64,000 nt of DNA from Elmis aenea (lineage: Eukaryota > Arthropoda > Insecta > Coleoptera > Elmidae): contig OX393576.1 of the NCBI GenBank assembly GCA_947652605.1, positions 59,124,966 to 59,188,965 on the forward strand. Reading direction: 5' to 3'. The notes under the pieces are model-generated. The model ran no database searches and had not been told where the DNA came from. It saw only the letters and a list, made by a program, of their open reading frames with translations. How positions within the stretch are numbered: position 1 is the stretch's first letter; each line of letters starts with the position of its first letter. This document shows positions 11,029 through 22,829 of the stretch, one piece after another. The translations under genes and the position numbers were made by a program.

Positions 11029-12034
11029 TAAGGCGCACATTGAACTGTGTGGCGCAGTACGGGCAGAGCAGACCAGGCAGGGCAGTACGAAAATAAAAAC
11101 AATGTGGCACAGTTGTCCGCGTACATTGGATAGCAGTTCTGCGCCGCAGTTAACGCTTTGTCAAATTAATTAATATTTAAACATTAGAAAGTTATTTTTT
11201 TTTCAACACAGTAATCTATATATTTTTGCATATTTTTACAGAAATATAAATAAATTTTTTATTTGTTGTTTTAATTGTTCAAGAAATTCTCTAGTTTTGT
11301 CTCTCTACTATGAAATATTCTATTTGCCACTGCAATTAACATATAAATCGCAATAGCCCGGAAATTAATAAAAATAAGTTAGAAACTAACTTTAAATTAT
11401 CTAAGTAGAATTTAATTCTGTACAAAAATACACAAAAAAAAACTAGACTATTGTTATTAAAAAAATATTCAGATTTTTTATTTCCATTGAATTTGACAAA
11501 GCGTAACAAACGCCCTGTGTAATATTTTAAAAGTTTTGCTTGTGCAAAACGTTTTCGAAACTATTATCAATCAAACTTCAAAAATAATTGCCGGTGGAAT
11601 CTTAAAGTTGTTAATTTGTTGACAATTTTTGAGGGCGCTGCACCGCTCAAAATTTTTAATGGAGCGTAATTTACACTAAAACGGTCGGTGAATTTTTATC
11701 CAAATTTCCTGTTTAAATTTCGTTTTCATATATTGTAAATGGCAGGTGTCGTAAATCAGAGGGTAGTTACGCAACGATTCAATTAATGTTACTTCTAATG
11801 ATTCCATTTAAAGAAAAGACACAATCAAATCAAAATACTCAAAGGTGCGCGAGTGGCGATATGACACAGTTTCTGTCTAAGATCCACAAGAAGTGTGGGG
11901 CAGGCGAAAACGGTGCAGTACTGCGCTGCATTGCTCTGCGTCTCAATTCGCGGTGTCTTATCTCAAAAGATGGAATCACAGAAACTGTGCTGCCCTGCGT
12001 CAGTCAACTGCGTGTCAATGTGCGCTTGGCCTAA
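11029..12034. mobile_element. PIF/Harbinger-like miniature with TAA target duplication
   Basis: Left end GGCGCACATTGAACTG at 11032 and inverted right end (GTCAATGTGCGCTTGGCC to 12031) are similar over the GCGCACATTGA core; TAA flanks both (11029-11031, 12032-12034). Both ends carry CG-rich GCAG-type subterminal repeats such as GCAGTACGGGCAG on the left and GCAGTACTGCGC on the right. An inner inverted pair ACGCTTTGTCAAATT (11148) and AATTTGACAAAGCGT (11490) adds symmetry. Non-coding; frames at 11786-12075 are shadows of the GC-rich end. Confidence 0.6.
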
Positions 12035-12037
12035 ACA

Positions 12038-12365
12038 TTAGTGGCGTAGTTTGTGCTGCCTGGGGCGGTCCCTGAGTTTTTCGCCCCTGTCAATAAGGGT
12101 TGCCAACTCTTGATTTTTCCAAAAGTAAATTGAGATCTAAAAAAGGGGGATAAGGACAAATACGCTCTGGCGTTTTTTTTTTAATTTTTGATGTTCAAAA
12201 TTTTATTACTTGGAATTTCTGTCATTACAAGGGGGCGGGTTTTCGGTGTAGCCAAGTCAACTAGCCCGTTTATCCTCCTACTTTGATAAGAATTTCTTTT
12301 TTTTAATGAATTTTTTATTGGGACTAGCGCTAATATTTCAATAATATTTTTGGGGTTATCTTTTT
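12038..12365. mobile_element. hAT miniature fragment (same family as 17275-17829)
   Basis: From AGTGGCGTAG at 12041 the sequence follows the complete copy at 17275 (CTGGGGCGGTCCCTGA, AACTCTTGATTTTTCC, AAGGGGGCGGGTTTTCGGTG) but stops near 12365 before the other terminus. Confidence 0.7.
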
Positions 12366-12369
12366 TATT

Positions 12370-13070
12370 TTTGTTTAATCCGCTCTTCAGGCCAAGCTGG
12401 CCAATGGATTTGTAACATGTTTTACTTCATTATTTTTTATCCATCAGTTTTTTCGATTTTGGAATTTCCAGTTTCTTTTGTTTTTTTTTCTACCGCCTCT
12501 AACCATTTTGTCTGGGGCCTTCCCATCGTCTTTTCTTTGTCCTCATTCGTTGTCTCTTTACTACATTAATTATATTTAACTGACCATATAATTTTTCCAG
12601 TTCCTCATTTGTTCTTGTTCTCCATTGTACTTTTTCTCTTTTTTCCCAAATATCTTTCGTAGTACCTTCCTTTCCCAAGCCTTTTTGATTTATTTTACAC
12701 ATCTCACCCCCTACGTAACCGGTAGTCTTATAATTGTTTTATAGATGTTAATTTTTACCCTCTTTAAGATACTCTTGGCCTAATTACATGAACTAATATC
12801 ACAAGACATTTGAGCCTTTGATAATTATTTCTTGTATCTCAGCTCTCTTTTCCCCACTAAAGTGACTACCAAATACTTGAATATATCCACAATCAAATTT
12901 AGATCGAGTTCAATTGGGCTTATTTACTTTATGTTTAAATGATTTAGGTTGTACATGCGTTTTAACAGCATTTCTGAAATCAGTCTACACTTTTGCCCTT
13001 ATTGCAATTTGCAGGTCTTCTACAATAGGTTCTCAGTACGAGTAAGTTTTTATATCCGCAACTAATTAAT
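12370..13070 (-). mobile_element. LINE 3' fragment with RT C-terminal pseudogene
   Basis: On the minus strand, frames in order read YLVENLQIAIRAKV (near 13040), SKFDCGYIQVF then GSHFSGEKRAE, a degenerate LKEGKINIYKTIIRLPVT (about 12725-12790), and from 12702 WEKREKVQWRTRTNEELEKL and INVVKRQRMRTKKRRW. These match the post-catalytic C-terminus of insect endonuclease-reverse-transcriptase LINEs ('KIYKTIIRPVVTYG ... NEEL..LY'). Several stops and shifts; no catalytic box remains. It abuts a hAT fragment on its left. Confidence 0.7.
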
Positions 13071-13125
13071 ATACAAACACTGTAAAAACTTTGACTTTAA
13101 ATCTGAGTTTTAAATTTTCTAACGT

Positions 13126-13798
13126 ATACCTGACCAAACGGCCAAACTCAAACAACATGTTCCTTGAGCTAATTTAAGCAAAAAATGTTATATAAACCAT
13201 AGTCCAAAACTTGATGGTTATCGAGTTATAGACCTTCAAAGTTTATAAAACAAAATCAATTTTAACTTAAAAAAGTATGAAATACCGCTTTTATCTTCTA
13301 AAATATTGATTTAACAACAAAATGTTTTACATAAAGATGCAACGCTTTTTTTTGTGCTTTATGGTATAATCGATTTTGTTTTGTTTTTTACGGTTTATTT
13401 GTTATGGCAACGAACCTAATTATTTTAAATAGAACTCCCTGTACATTATTATATTTTTGGATTCCTCTTTAAATGTACTTTATAAAATATGTAAAGTCCT
13501 ATTGGCCTAAAATTAACCGTTTTCGAGTAATTAATTTTTTTCTCGACAATTTTGAGCAAAAAATATAGAGATGCATCTTTTATAAAAAAACATTTTGTTG
13601 TTAATTCAATATTTTAGAAGATAAAAGCGGTATTTCATACTTTTTTAAGTTAAAATTGATCTTTTTTTATAAACTTTGAAGGTCTATAACTCGATAACCA
13701 TCGACTTTTGGACTATGGTTTATATAACATTTTTTGCTTAAATTGACTCAAGGAACATGCTCCTTAAGTTTGACCGTTTGGTCATGGAACACCCTGTA
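13126..13798. mobile_element. Long-armed foldback miniature
   Basis: Sequence 13130-13338 is the near-perfect inverted copy of 13571-13785 (for example GACCAAACGG and CCGTTTGGTC; AAAGCGGTATTTCATAC on both arms). The right end finishes GGAACACCCTGTA, the mariner-type terminus seen throughout the window; the left terminus has lost its last bases (TATACCTGACC). Non-coding. Confidence 0.8.
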
Positions 13799-15000
13799 TA
13801 TTACTCTTCAAAAACCATTCGTTTTTGACTCAAAGAAATAAACTCTTCCAAAGTTTATTTCCCAATCGCTTTAAACGAATTATTTGTATTATTTGTTGCA
13901 CAAAAACTTAATTATAAATTCCTCAGACACATTTTTGTGATCAGAAGCGGCCGACTAACTCATATTCTTAAATATATATTGGGCAATCAAATTACTCATT
14001 TATATTAATCCGTTTTCTCCAACACTTAATCTTAAACAATAGATTAGCTGATACCTTAACGGCCGTGCACTTTCGAGGAAAGGAATTATTACATTTCACA
14101 TTCCTAACCTTAACTTAATAAAACTGTTGCCGCAATGCAACTTAAGTGAAAGGAATAGTGTAATTGACGGAGGGCAAGGTCAGATCTATGAGGAAACCGA
14201 TACTTAAACACTACATGTGGGTCACCTAACTAACCTGAAGAGTTTATAGTAGCGCACGACTCAGTAATTAGTAGTGGATTCGTGTCTGCTTATTTTTATT
14301 AGTTAAAAAAGCAAGCGCTAGCTTACTCTCAGATAAATGCCCATCGTTATATTGCCACAATTTAACTGTCAGTTAGAGAAGATATTTAGTCAGTCTCATT
14401 TGTTTTTGTTGAGTTTTTTGTAACTTAATTAAAACTTTCTCTGAATTTTCATACCATTCGTTGCATGTAAAGTAATTGACTATCTTAAAGCAATTAAATA
14501 ATCAAAAGATAATCTAAATACCAAACATCCACTGTCTTTACGTCGAAAACTGTGTGTGGAACGCAGGTAATGTTTAATGGAAAATTAATTTTCAAAAAAA
14601 ATTGGAACCGAAAATCAATTAATTTATTATCCTTAGCCAATCATCCTTATGTTTTATTTAACACAACAAAATCTAAATTGCTTTGTAAAGATTCACTTCT
14701 TGACATTTTAGCAATTATGTACTTTAAATTTAGTGATAATTCGTGTTGACAAAATACTTTCTTATTGAGTGATGATCTTTAACAAATTAATTTCTAGCAA
14801 AAAGTAAGAAAAACAGCCTAAATTTACTTTTTTTTTTCAAAAAAATAATTAATTAAAGTTAAACTTAGTAGGTTAATATAAAAAGCGATGCTTGTAAGTC
14901 AGTTACAATTTATTTCGATAATATAAATAAAAAGACAACAAAATTTAGTAACAAATACATACGTTTATTCCAAGTCAAAGGAGCTATTTGTATTTTGTTA
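13799..15000. other. No gene recognised
   Basis: AT-rich sequence, no motif found. The 65-codon frame at 14552-14749 has no recognisable family. Confidence 0.5.
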
Positions 15001-16437
15001 TACAGGGTGGTCTACATACAGGGGCCGCTATTGGGATCTCGCAAACGGTAAGAGCTACAAAGAAATTTAAATAAGACAAATTGTTACCCTTTCTGAGAAG
15101 CATTCAGTGATGCTTTAATGTTTTAAAAAAGTTCCATGGCACGCTAGATAATATCAAAATATCAAAACGAGTATTTTTTTAAATCTTTAATACCTCGGTT
15201 ACACTTGAAGGTACAAAAATGTTTTTGGGGAAAAAGTTGTAGATTTTTTTACGCACTGTAAAATGAAAACACTCATTTGATTAAATATTGTTTTAATTCA
15301 TAGTACTCATAGCTTAATAGGAACTTTATGATGAATTTTATTTGTTTTGAGCCCAAATATCAAAATAAATACATTAAATCTTATATTTTTGAAAAGAGAG
15401 AGAAAAAGACTTTTTCGTGAGGTCATAGCCAACTATGTTTCCATTTGAAAAATTTATTTATTTAATTTATTCAAGAATTTAACAATCTTAAAACAGAACG
15501 CTTTCATTTTACAGTGCGTAAATAAATCTACAACTTTTTCCCCGGATTTTTTTTTGTACCATCAAATATAACCGAGTTATTAACGATTTAACAAAAAAAA
15601 AGGCCATTTTGATTTTTGTTTATTATACCTACAGTGTGTTTCTTAAATAGTGCGAAAAAAATTGGGAGGTGATTCCTTATCGAAAATAAAGGAGGGTCTT
15701 TTATATATATTTTTTCCTTAGACGTCTCCTTTCGGAGTTACAACCCCCTAAAGGGGAGCGGTAAAACTAGGTTATCATTTTATTTCTCAAATTTGGATAA
15801 ATGTAGGAGAATGATATTTGGTATATGCTTCATAGTTCCTATAGTAATATTTTCAATAATCTTCCACGTTCACAGGGGACTGAAAAATGCGACCCCTGTT
15901 GTTTTTTTGTCAGAACTTTTTGGTAGGCTAAAATTTTGTAATTTAAAATTTTATATTTGAAAGCTTGATTTATTTAAAAACTTTTTTGTTCTTTAACTTT
16001 TCTCGTAAAATCTACAGTTTTTGAGTAAAAAATAAAATAAATAAACATTCACCATTAAATATTCCAATAAAAAACTATTCATTTTGGTGGTTACCATGGT
16101 TTGTTTATGTTCATATTGGGTAGAATTGACGGCTGTAATTCATTTTGACGGTTACGCGGCCCAAACGCTACCCCTAGCGTTGTCGCCGCGCGTGTAACTC
16201 CGAAAGGAGACGTTTTAAGAAAAACAATTATATAAAAGACCCCCCTAAAGTTCGATAAGGAATCACTTTCCGAATTTTTTCGCATTATTTATGAAACAGC
16301 CTGTATAGCGTGCCGTGAAACTTTTTTAAACATCAAAGCATCAATAGATCTTCTAAATATGTCTAATTTAAACTTCTTTGTAGCCCTTACCGTTTACTAG
16401 CGCCCAATAGTGGCCCTTATATGTGGACCACTCTGTA
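15001..16437. mobile_element. Mariner-like miniature with long inverted ends, holding a second miniature
   Basis: Left end TACAGGGTGGTCTACATACA with GGGATCTCGCAAACGGTAAG inside, right end mirrored as CTTACCGTTTACTAG ... TGTGGACCACTCTGTA. The element at 5730-6646 is a second copy. A nested element sits at 15632-16303: the host sequence TTATTATC-TAGCGTGCC is uninterrupted in the other copy. TA is at both ends. Non-coding. Confidence 0.8.
15630..16305. mobile_element. Foldback miniature (copy 1 of a three-copy family), TA duplication
   Basis: Ends CAGTGTGTTTCTTAAATA and TATTTATGAAACAGCCTG (15632-16303) between TA dinucleotides. Arms contain GGGAGGTGATTCCTTATC and the hairpin CTCCTTTCGGAG. Related copies are at 23328-24068 and 36034-36506. 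Apparent protein similarity between frames in different copies is simply shared DNA of the arms. Confidence 0.8.
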
Positions 16438-17266
16438 TTTTGAAAAATAATGTAAGCTAAAAAAACAAAACACCCGGTGTATTGTTACTTTTAACAATTA
16501 AGCTATTGCTAATAAAACTTTCAAACTGTTGTTATATATCTATATTTTTCTGTCTCTACCAATATTTACCAAAAATCTTAAATAATATAAAAATTATTAA
16601 TGTTAGGTAGGAACAATAATTCTAATACGCTTTTTATAAACAATTGATTTCAAATCTTAAAACTGAAAAACATACAGGATATTATATCTAAAGTAAACAG
16701 TAGGTACTCTAAAACAAAATACTTGATATAGTTAAAAATAGTCTTAGATTCTACAGTTATTCATCCCAAATTCAAAAACAACATTTTTATCCAAATTAAT
16801 TATTGATAATTCAGTAAGATAGATAAAAATAGGCGCTAGGGGTACACCCTGTATGCTTTACAATATTTTCTTACATAATATAGTTTATTTACAATTAATT
16901 TAGTAGTGCACACTGTAGCTTTTAATAATGTCCAGTGCTAAAACTTGTTTTTGTAATGTAATCTCTGAACTGTTTTTACAGATCCCGAAAAATACTGGGG
17001 TACTATGGATTTCCCTTGTTAGTAACATATGGCAAAGCAAGAACTAAGTTTACTACAGTCGCTGATAGTTGGAAGATTTACCAGCTTGAAAAACATCCAG
17101 GAAATTAATGGTGTTGGAAATCCGAGAGCTTCTAGTACAGGTAGAATAATTGTTTTGTACAATAGTTATAAGAGTTTTGATCGTTGTTTATTACCAACAC
17201 AGAACTATCATTTATAACCATGACTTCTTTGTATACATATGTAATAAATTCTACTGAAACGCTCTA
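16438..17266. other. No established gene; one short open frame
   Basis: AT-rich. ACACCCTGTA near 16852-16857 is an isolated miniature-type terminus. At 16965-17110 a plus-strand frame reads about 45 residues (VTYGKARTKFTTVADSWKIY) after an acceptor-like TTTTTACAG; it ends in a stop with no usable donor, so it is not called as an exon. Confidence 0.4.
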
Positions 17267-17837
17267 GGTATTGCCAGTGGCGTAGCTAGAGTTTGTGCCT
17301 CCCAGGGCGGTCCCTGAATTTGTCGCCTCTTTAAATAAGGGTTTCTAACTCTTGATTTTTCCTAAAGCAAGCAGAAATCGACATAAAAAAGTGGGGGAGA
17401 GATAAAATGCGGCGCAGGCGATTTTTTTTTTCAAATTTTAGATGTTCAAACGTGTTTTAATGCAAAGTTATATAATGTAGACATTAGAGATTAAAACTGC
17501 TTGGAATTTAATGCCTAAAACTAATGAAATGTTTCATAATTTTATTAATTGGTTGGTACCCTCTCATAAATTTTATTACTTGGAATTTCTGTCGTTACAA
17601 GGGGGGGGGGGGTTCAGTGTAGCCAGGTCGACTGGTCCGTTTTATACTCTATCTTCGATAAGAATTCCTTTTTTTATAAATCAATTTTTATTAATTTACA
17701 AGCGCTAGTGCCGGTACTGATTATTATATCATCAACTGATCCTTCAATAACCCCAAGATTTTCATTTTTACCCCATTTAGGTAGACTAAAACTGCCGCCA
17801 CAAAAAAGTGCCCCCTAGTTACGCCACTGGGTTTTGC
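17267..17837. mobile_element. hAT miniature (555 bp) with 8-bp target duplication
   Basis: Element 17275-17829 starts CAGTGGCGTAGCTAGAG and ends CTAGTTACGCCACTG. Flanks are GGTATTGC and GGTTTTGC (17267-17274, 17830-17837; one mismatch). A truncated copy lies at 12038. It contains a run of 12 G at about 17600. Non-coding. Confidence 0.88.
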
Positions 17838-18346
17838 AAATGTATTTGCACGCGAATATCAAAACTTCTCAAAGAATCGATTGATGTCGCTCTTTAAATA
17901 ATGCATTTTTAACGCAGAAAGTTTAACTTTGAAATAACAATTTAAATCAGCCTTAATTACAACGACGAATTGTTCAAGCGTACTAAGAATTTTAATAGGC
18001 AATTGGAATTCTTTGAGTCAATACTTTAAAAATACCTTCGCATATCTTTTAGATCTTTTAAATAGCCCTCGTTGAAGTTTATTTATCATTGTCGAGATAT
18101 TCTTACAGTTAGCACACATAGAAAGAAAATAAAAATTGAATTTAATCATCGTCTTTATATTTTTGGTAAGTTAATAAGAACTCTAATTGTTTTTTAAAAC
18201 TGATAATTTTAAATGTCAAAAGTTACGTCTTTAAACAATCTTAAGTTACAGTACATGATACACTCCTAATTACAAAACTGCAATTGTTGCACAAATTTTC
18301 CACCAATAAGGTAATAAATATCGTATTTTGTACAGTTTTGCTGCTG
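17838..18346. other. No gene recognised
   Basis: AT-rich, no repeats or motif-bearing frames. Confidence 0.5.
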
Positions 18347-18967
18347 TACAGGGTGGTCCTAATTCTTCGATGAGATTACATGGGTATCACGCTTAATATG
18401 TAAGATAGAAAAACGATATTACAAAAATGTGCAGTTTCTTAAGACAAACTTAAAACCGTCTTCAAAAATATTCTATCATTTCCGGTTCATGAGTTATTGG
18501 ATAAAAAAGTGTTTTTTGTCATATTTATAATGTGTCATATCTCCGTTACTGTTATAAATATCGAAAACATTTATGAAGATTATGTTTAGATATTTTTATG
18601 TAAAATTCGATGATACCAAAAGCGACTTGTTTACGCTCGTCGTTAAAAACTTATAACGCAAACTTAGCTTTTTTTAAATAGAAGCTATAGTTGACTATGA
18701 CCTATTTGAATTGCTTATTTTTTCTCATTCCAAAAATATAAGGGTTGATGCAGTTATTATTTTCGATAATACGCAAGTTACGTAAGTTTTTTAGTTGTTT
18801 TTTTTTTTAAGAAAAACAGGCTGTAAAAACTTAACCCAGATATGCCTAAAAGTTATCCTGACATTAAAACGAAATAATTTTCTAAAAATTTTATTCATCA
18901 GGATATAAGAAAATTATTAAAATACATAAACAAAAATATATTTTTCAAAAAACAAGAAATTTAGGGC

Positions 18968-18983
18968 GTACTACATATAGGAC
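18968..18983 (+). promoter_or_regulatory. piggyBac subterminal repeat, left side
   Basis: GTACTACATATAGGAC lies 133 bp inside the left terminus and is repeated, read inward with two changes, 16 bp inside the right terminus. Asymmetric inner repeats of this kind are transposase-binding sites in known piggyBac elements; that role here is inferred. Confidence 0.55.
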
Positions 18984-19014
18984 ATTAGTCAAATACACCT
19001 CTATCGCAACGAAA

Positions 19015-21021
19015 TTATGAATTAGTGTGAAATGTAACAAAACACTTCACATGTACTCCAATGTCACATTTTGCACATCTTGTTGTAGTTTTTTGGTGAC
19101 AGTGACCACATCGGGTTTGTTTTTCCTGCGGAATTACAAAGTGATCCATTCGGTCAAAGCGTAAATCAACCTGATTATCTTTACTTAGATGTCCTTTTTG
19201 ATAGGACGGCTTTTTTTTATTTTGAACCAATAATGCTGTAGCAATTCGTCTCCTAAAACTTAGTTGGTCTAATTCTCCACCGTTTATTCGGTGCAGTTGC
19301 CATGCGTTTTGAATTGACATGTCAATGCAGTGTGTTAGCAAAGGAATGTACCATTTTTTCCTCTGATAGAAATTCGATACAAGCTAATGTTTTGATCAGA
19401 ACGATCAACGCCTCCCATGTTAGAATTATACATGTTTATGAGATGTGGCTGCTCCACTTGAAGATTTTTCTTTTCTGCCTGAGAATAACGCTTGACCATA
19501 TGAACTGATGTAACTCCTGCAAAATTTGAGCAGAGGCAAACCACACTATTGTCGTGCCACTTTACTGCTATTATATTCTGATCGGTAATTTTTGCAAAGT
19601 CATAACTTCCTCTGCTATTTTTTTTCATGCATTTTGAATCTATCAGAGAAATATTTGTCAATCGGTTTTCTCTAACTGTACCGGTAGCGTAAAAATTCCA
19701 TTCGGCGAGTTTTTCAATCAAAGGAATCGAAGTAAAAAAATTATCAAAGAAAAGATGAAATTTCTTTTCTGGCCATTTTTCATGTAAGACTTGTGCATAC
19801 TCCAACACCACCCCTGCACCAACTCCAAGATCGGCAAAATTCTTACTTATATTTGTTGTAGCCCCTTGATATGGCTCAAACCAATTCAAGTAACCCAATC
19901 TGGTACTTCCAACCCACAGTTTATATCCATAGCTTATGGGTTTACCGCGAATGTATTGCTTGCAGCCATGATGTCCGTAATATGGAACCATGGCTTCGTC
20001 AATTGAGTGCATTTCTTCAACTGGCGAATTCTCCAAAAAAAATTTATTCAACAAATTGAAAAGAGATCTTACTTTGGTAAATTTATCATCTTTGTCCAAT
20101 TGCTGATTGTCACATACATGAAGATTGGAAAACAAATACTCAAATCTGTTCCTTGTAATTGCTTCTGCAACCATATCATTGTGGGAATCTTTCTCACGTT
20201 CCCAAAACATCCTTCGTCGTGGCATTTGTATGTACCCACCAAGAACCAAAACTCCTATAAAAGCCTTGACTTCATGTTTTTCTATATTTGGTTTACGATT
20301 TTTTTGTTGCGCATATTTATTACTTTGGGACAAAATAAGTTCTATTACTTCATCGTCGAAAAAATATGAGAACAGTTGTAATGGATTTTGTAGATTTAGC
20401 ACATTATCAGAATTGACCTCGGAATTGACAAAGTCTGATGACAATGGAGGTAAATCTTCTCTGATCCAACTGTAATTTTTTTTTTTTTGGGAGTTGCTTT
20501 TGTTTGTTTCTTTTTTCGTATTCTTGCTTGTAATTCAGATAAGGGTATTTCGTCATCCGAAGAAAAATCACTGTCGTAATTAGTTTGAATAGTGATTTCG
20601 GCAGGAGCTTGTAACTGAGATGCAGGTAGATTATCTATTGTGAGATCATTTTCAGCCCCAGAATCCTCATCTGTTAGGTCATTGGCTGCATTCAGAGGAG
20701 GAAATATCGTTATTTCTTCTACATTGCCAGCAATTTCATCATCGTCTTCTAATATTGCAAGAGCTTCGTGAAGCGAGACCCCTCTGAAAGAGAATAACGA
20801 ATGTTGTTGATAGACATATATTTTCCTAATGTGCTACATATAGTACAGCCCTCTTTTACCCCCCCTAAATTACCCCTAATTTGATAAATAATGAAATTTC
20901 AAGAATACCAGCTAATTATATATATGTTTGTTGTTATATTACCCACTAACTTAAAAATTCATTTTAATTTTTGGTATATGAAATCAACTTACCTTGCAAA
21001 GCGTACATGGCAATAATCCAT
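19015..21021 (-). pseudogene. piggyBac transposase, two exons, two homopolymer frameshifts
   Basis: Catalyses cut-and-paste excision and integration at TTAA. The start codon is 21019-21021 (AAAATGG context); exon 1 is 20993-21021, the intron 20784-20992 has GTAAGT and TTTCAG borders, and exon 2 runs to the stop at 19015-19017. An acidic N-terminus is followed by the DDE core with aspartates in HSIDEAMV (about residue 272), LFFDNFFTS (357) and MGGVDRSDQN (470 and 473), then a C-terminal zinc-binding cysteine domain (CGHCHQ, CAKCDIGVHVKCF). Two breaks occur, in a 13-T run (20476-20488) and a 6-T run (19354-19359); one extra base in each would restore 599 residues, close to the family's usual ~590. 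Both lie in homopolymers, so either may be a base-calling error and the gene could be functional. All catalytic residues are present. Confidence 0.93.
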
Positions 21022-21181
21022 TTTCAATTTATTACGTTTGAAAGTTTGGCACACTTAAATCAGAACTCGGAAACCGCGAAAAACGCTATGTCTTACAAAC
21101 CCTGGTGTATAATGAATGGTTTTGTTGCATACAATCTATCGCGCGTGCTTTCAAATATGCAAGTTAGGACTTGTTTATTCT

Positions 21182-21197
21182 GTCCTAAATATAGTAC
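21182..21197 (-). promoter_or_regulatory. piggyBac subterminal repeat, right side
   Basis: Read inward (minus strand) this is GTACTATATTTAGGAC, one base after the 15-bp terminal repeat. A third related copy, GTACTATATGTAGCAC (minus), lies in the 5' part of the transposase intron at 20831-20846. Confidence 0.55.
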
Positions 21198-21729
21198 ATT
21201 AGGCATATCTGGGTAAAAAAAAAGAAGTTGTGAAACTCTTTAATACTCATGTGGTATAAGTTATGAAGGTTTTTTATTTGTTGCTTAGATAAACATTGTA
21301 AGTATTTGAACATAAGATAACAACAATATAGTCAGAATCAGCAGTTCTGAGTTTGTCTCAAAAAACTGTAAATTTTTGGTAATTTAACCGTTTCCCTATC
21401 TTGAATATTAAGAGAGATACCCATATAATTTATTTTAAATCAAAGTTTTGCCTTACTAAGCAACTAATGGGCCATCTAAATCCTACAAGGGTTTTACTTG
21501 AAGTGTCATTTTATAGTTCATGGTTTATTTTCAGCACCTTATAAAATAATTAGTTCTATGTGTAGTTCCTCTGCCTTTATGGCTAATTATAGTTACAATT
21601 TCGGACAGAATATTTATAAATCTCAGTTATATATTTCAGCAATTATTTCAGAAGCAAATTTTTAATCATTTAAAGACAAAAATTATCGTGTTCAATACTG
21701 TTCTCTTCTTTTTGCTAAGCCATTGCATC

Positions 21730-22587
21730 CAGCGTGGATTAATTTTAGTGTCATTTGCACGATGAAATTCAATTCGCATAACTGTTTTGAAAGTTATGAA
21801 GTCGATCGATACAGCTTATCTGTATTGGACAGAACAATAATCAAAACGAGGAGCTATATGCTTTAAATAATAATATCTTAGTACAGCTTTTCCAAAACTA
21901 TGTTCCGCGGCCCGGTACCAGTCTACAAGGAAAATAGTCCGGTCCTCAGAAAATATTAAAATACATTAATATCAAAAATCTTGTATATGTAGATACGACA
22001 TATTTTGTGTCCTAAACGAATTAAATTTAAATTTGCAGCGCACAAATATACTTATTTTTAAAGTTCTTGAGGAAGTGGTAAAAGCAAATAAAAAATTTAT
22101 TTTGTGAAAATAGCGGGTTATAAAATACAATTCGTCTTTTGGAACAGTACATTTTTATTCCAGCGTGGATTAATTTTAGTGTCATTTGCACGATGAAATT
22201 CAATTCGCATAACTGTTTTGAAAGTTATGAAGTCGATCGATACAGCTTATCTGTATTGGACAGAACAATAATCAAAACGAGGAGCTATATGCTTTAAATA
22301 ATAATATCTTAGTACAGCTTTTCCAAAACTATGTTCCGCGGCCCGGTACCAGTCTACAAGGAAAATAGTCCGGTCGTCAGAAAATATTAAAATACATTAA
22401 TATCAAAAATCTTGTATATGTAGATACATATTTTGTGTCCTAAACGAATTAAATTTAAATTTGCAGCGCACAAATATACTTATTTTTAAAGTTCTTGAGG
22501 AAGTGGTAAAAGCAAATAAAAAATTTATTTTGTGAAAATAGCGGGTTATAAAATACAATTCGTCTTTTGGAACAGTACATTTTTATA
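21730..22587. repeat. Recent tandem duplication, period about 431 bp, two copies
   Basis: Sequence from CCAGCGTGGATTAATTTTAG to GGAACAGTACATTTTTAT occurs at 21729-22159 and again at 22160-22587. By eye only two differences exist: one substitution (CCTCAG/CGTCAG) and a 3-bp deletion in the second copy. The unit includes GTTCCGCGGCCCGGTACC, which resembles the GC-rich end of a hAT element. No coding content. Confidence 0.93.
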
Positions 22588-22829
22588 AAAGCATTCCGAA
22601 TCTACCTACAATTAGACACACTTTCTACATCAATTCAAAAACACCTCTTACGGTTAAAAAAACAACAAAATGAAGATTAGAGATCCGTCAGTGTCAAAAT
22701 AGAAAATGAAGAAGTATCACAGCTAAATGAACTAGAAGCAGATTAAATTTACATGCCACATTGTTTTACAACCAAAATTTTGGAATGTATCCGTAATTAA
22801 TTTTTGGTTAAATTGTCAAGATGTATATA

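Larger units (their letters stand above)
18831..21217. mobile_element. piggyBac element, 2379 bp, nearly complete
   Basis: Element 18835-21213 has perfect 15-bp terminal inverted repeats CCCAGATATGCCTAA. The left flank is TTAA (18831-18834), the piggyBac target; the right flank is TAAA, one base off. A 16-bp motif recurs inside each end. It encodes one transposase on the minus strand and has room for little else. It is inserted in the middle of a mariner-like miniature. Structure is complete; only two one-base losses in the gene and one flank base prevent calling it intact. Confidence 0.93.
18347..21430. mobile_element. Mariner-like miniature split by a piggyBac element
   Basis: Left end TACAGGGTGGTCC at 18347, with ATGGGTATCACGCTTAATAT inside. 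The left half reaches 18834; the decayed right half runs 21214-21430 (GTCTCAAAAAACTG, TTGAATATTAAGAGAGATACCC) but the last 20-30 bp including the terminus are gone. A related right half lies at 55780-57039. Confidence 0.75.

Noticed and set aside
13015..13045. 27-nt microexon with good acceptor (TTGCAATTTGCAG) and donor (GTAAGT) on the plus strand
   Set aside because: The opposite strand carries the C-terminal frames of a LINE through this region, so the splice-like signals are most likely coincidental.
16965..17110. Short plus-strand exon-like frame after TTTTTACAG (VTYGKARTKFTTVADSWKIY)
   Set aside because: Ends in a stop without a plausible donor, competing frame also open, and no family recognised.
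19791..20475. Several plus-strand frames across the piggyBac gene
   Set aside because: They are antisense shadows of the transposase coding strand.
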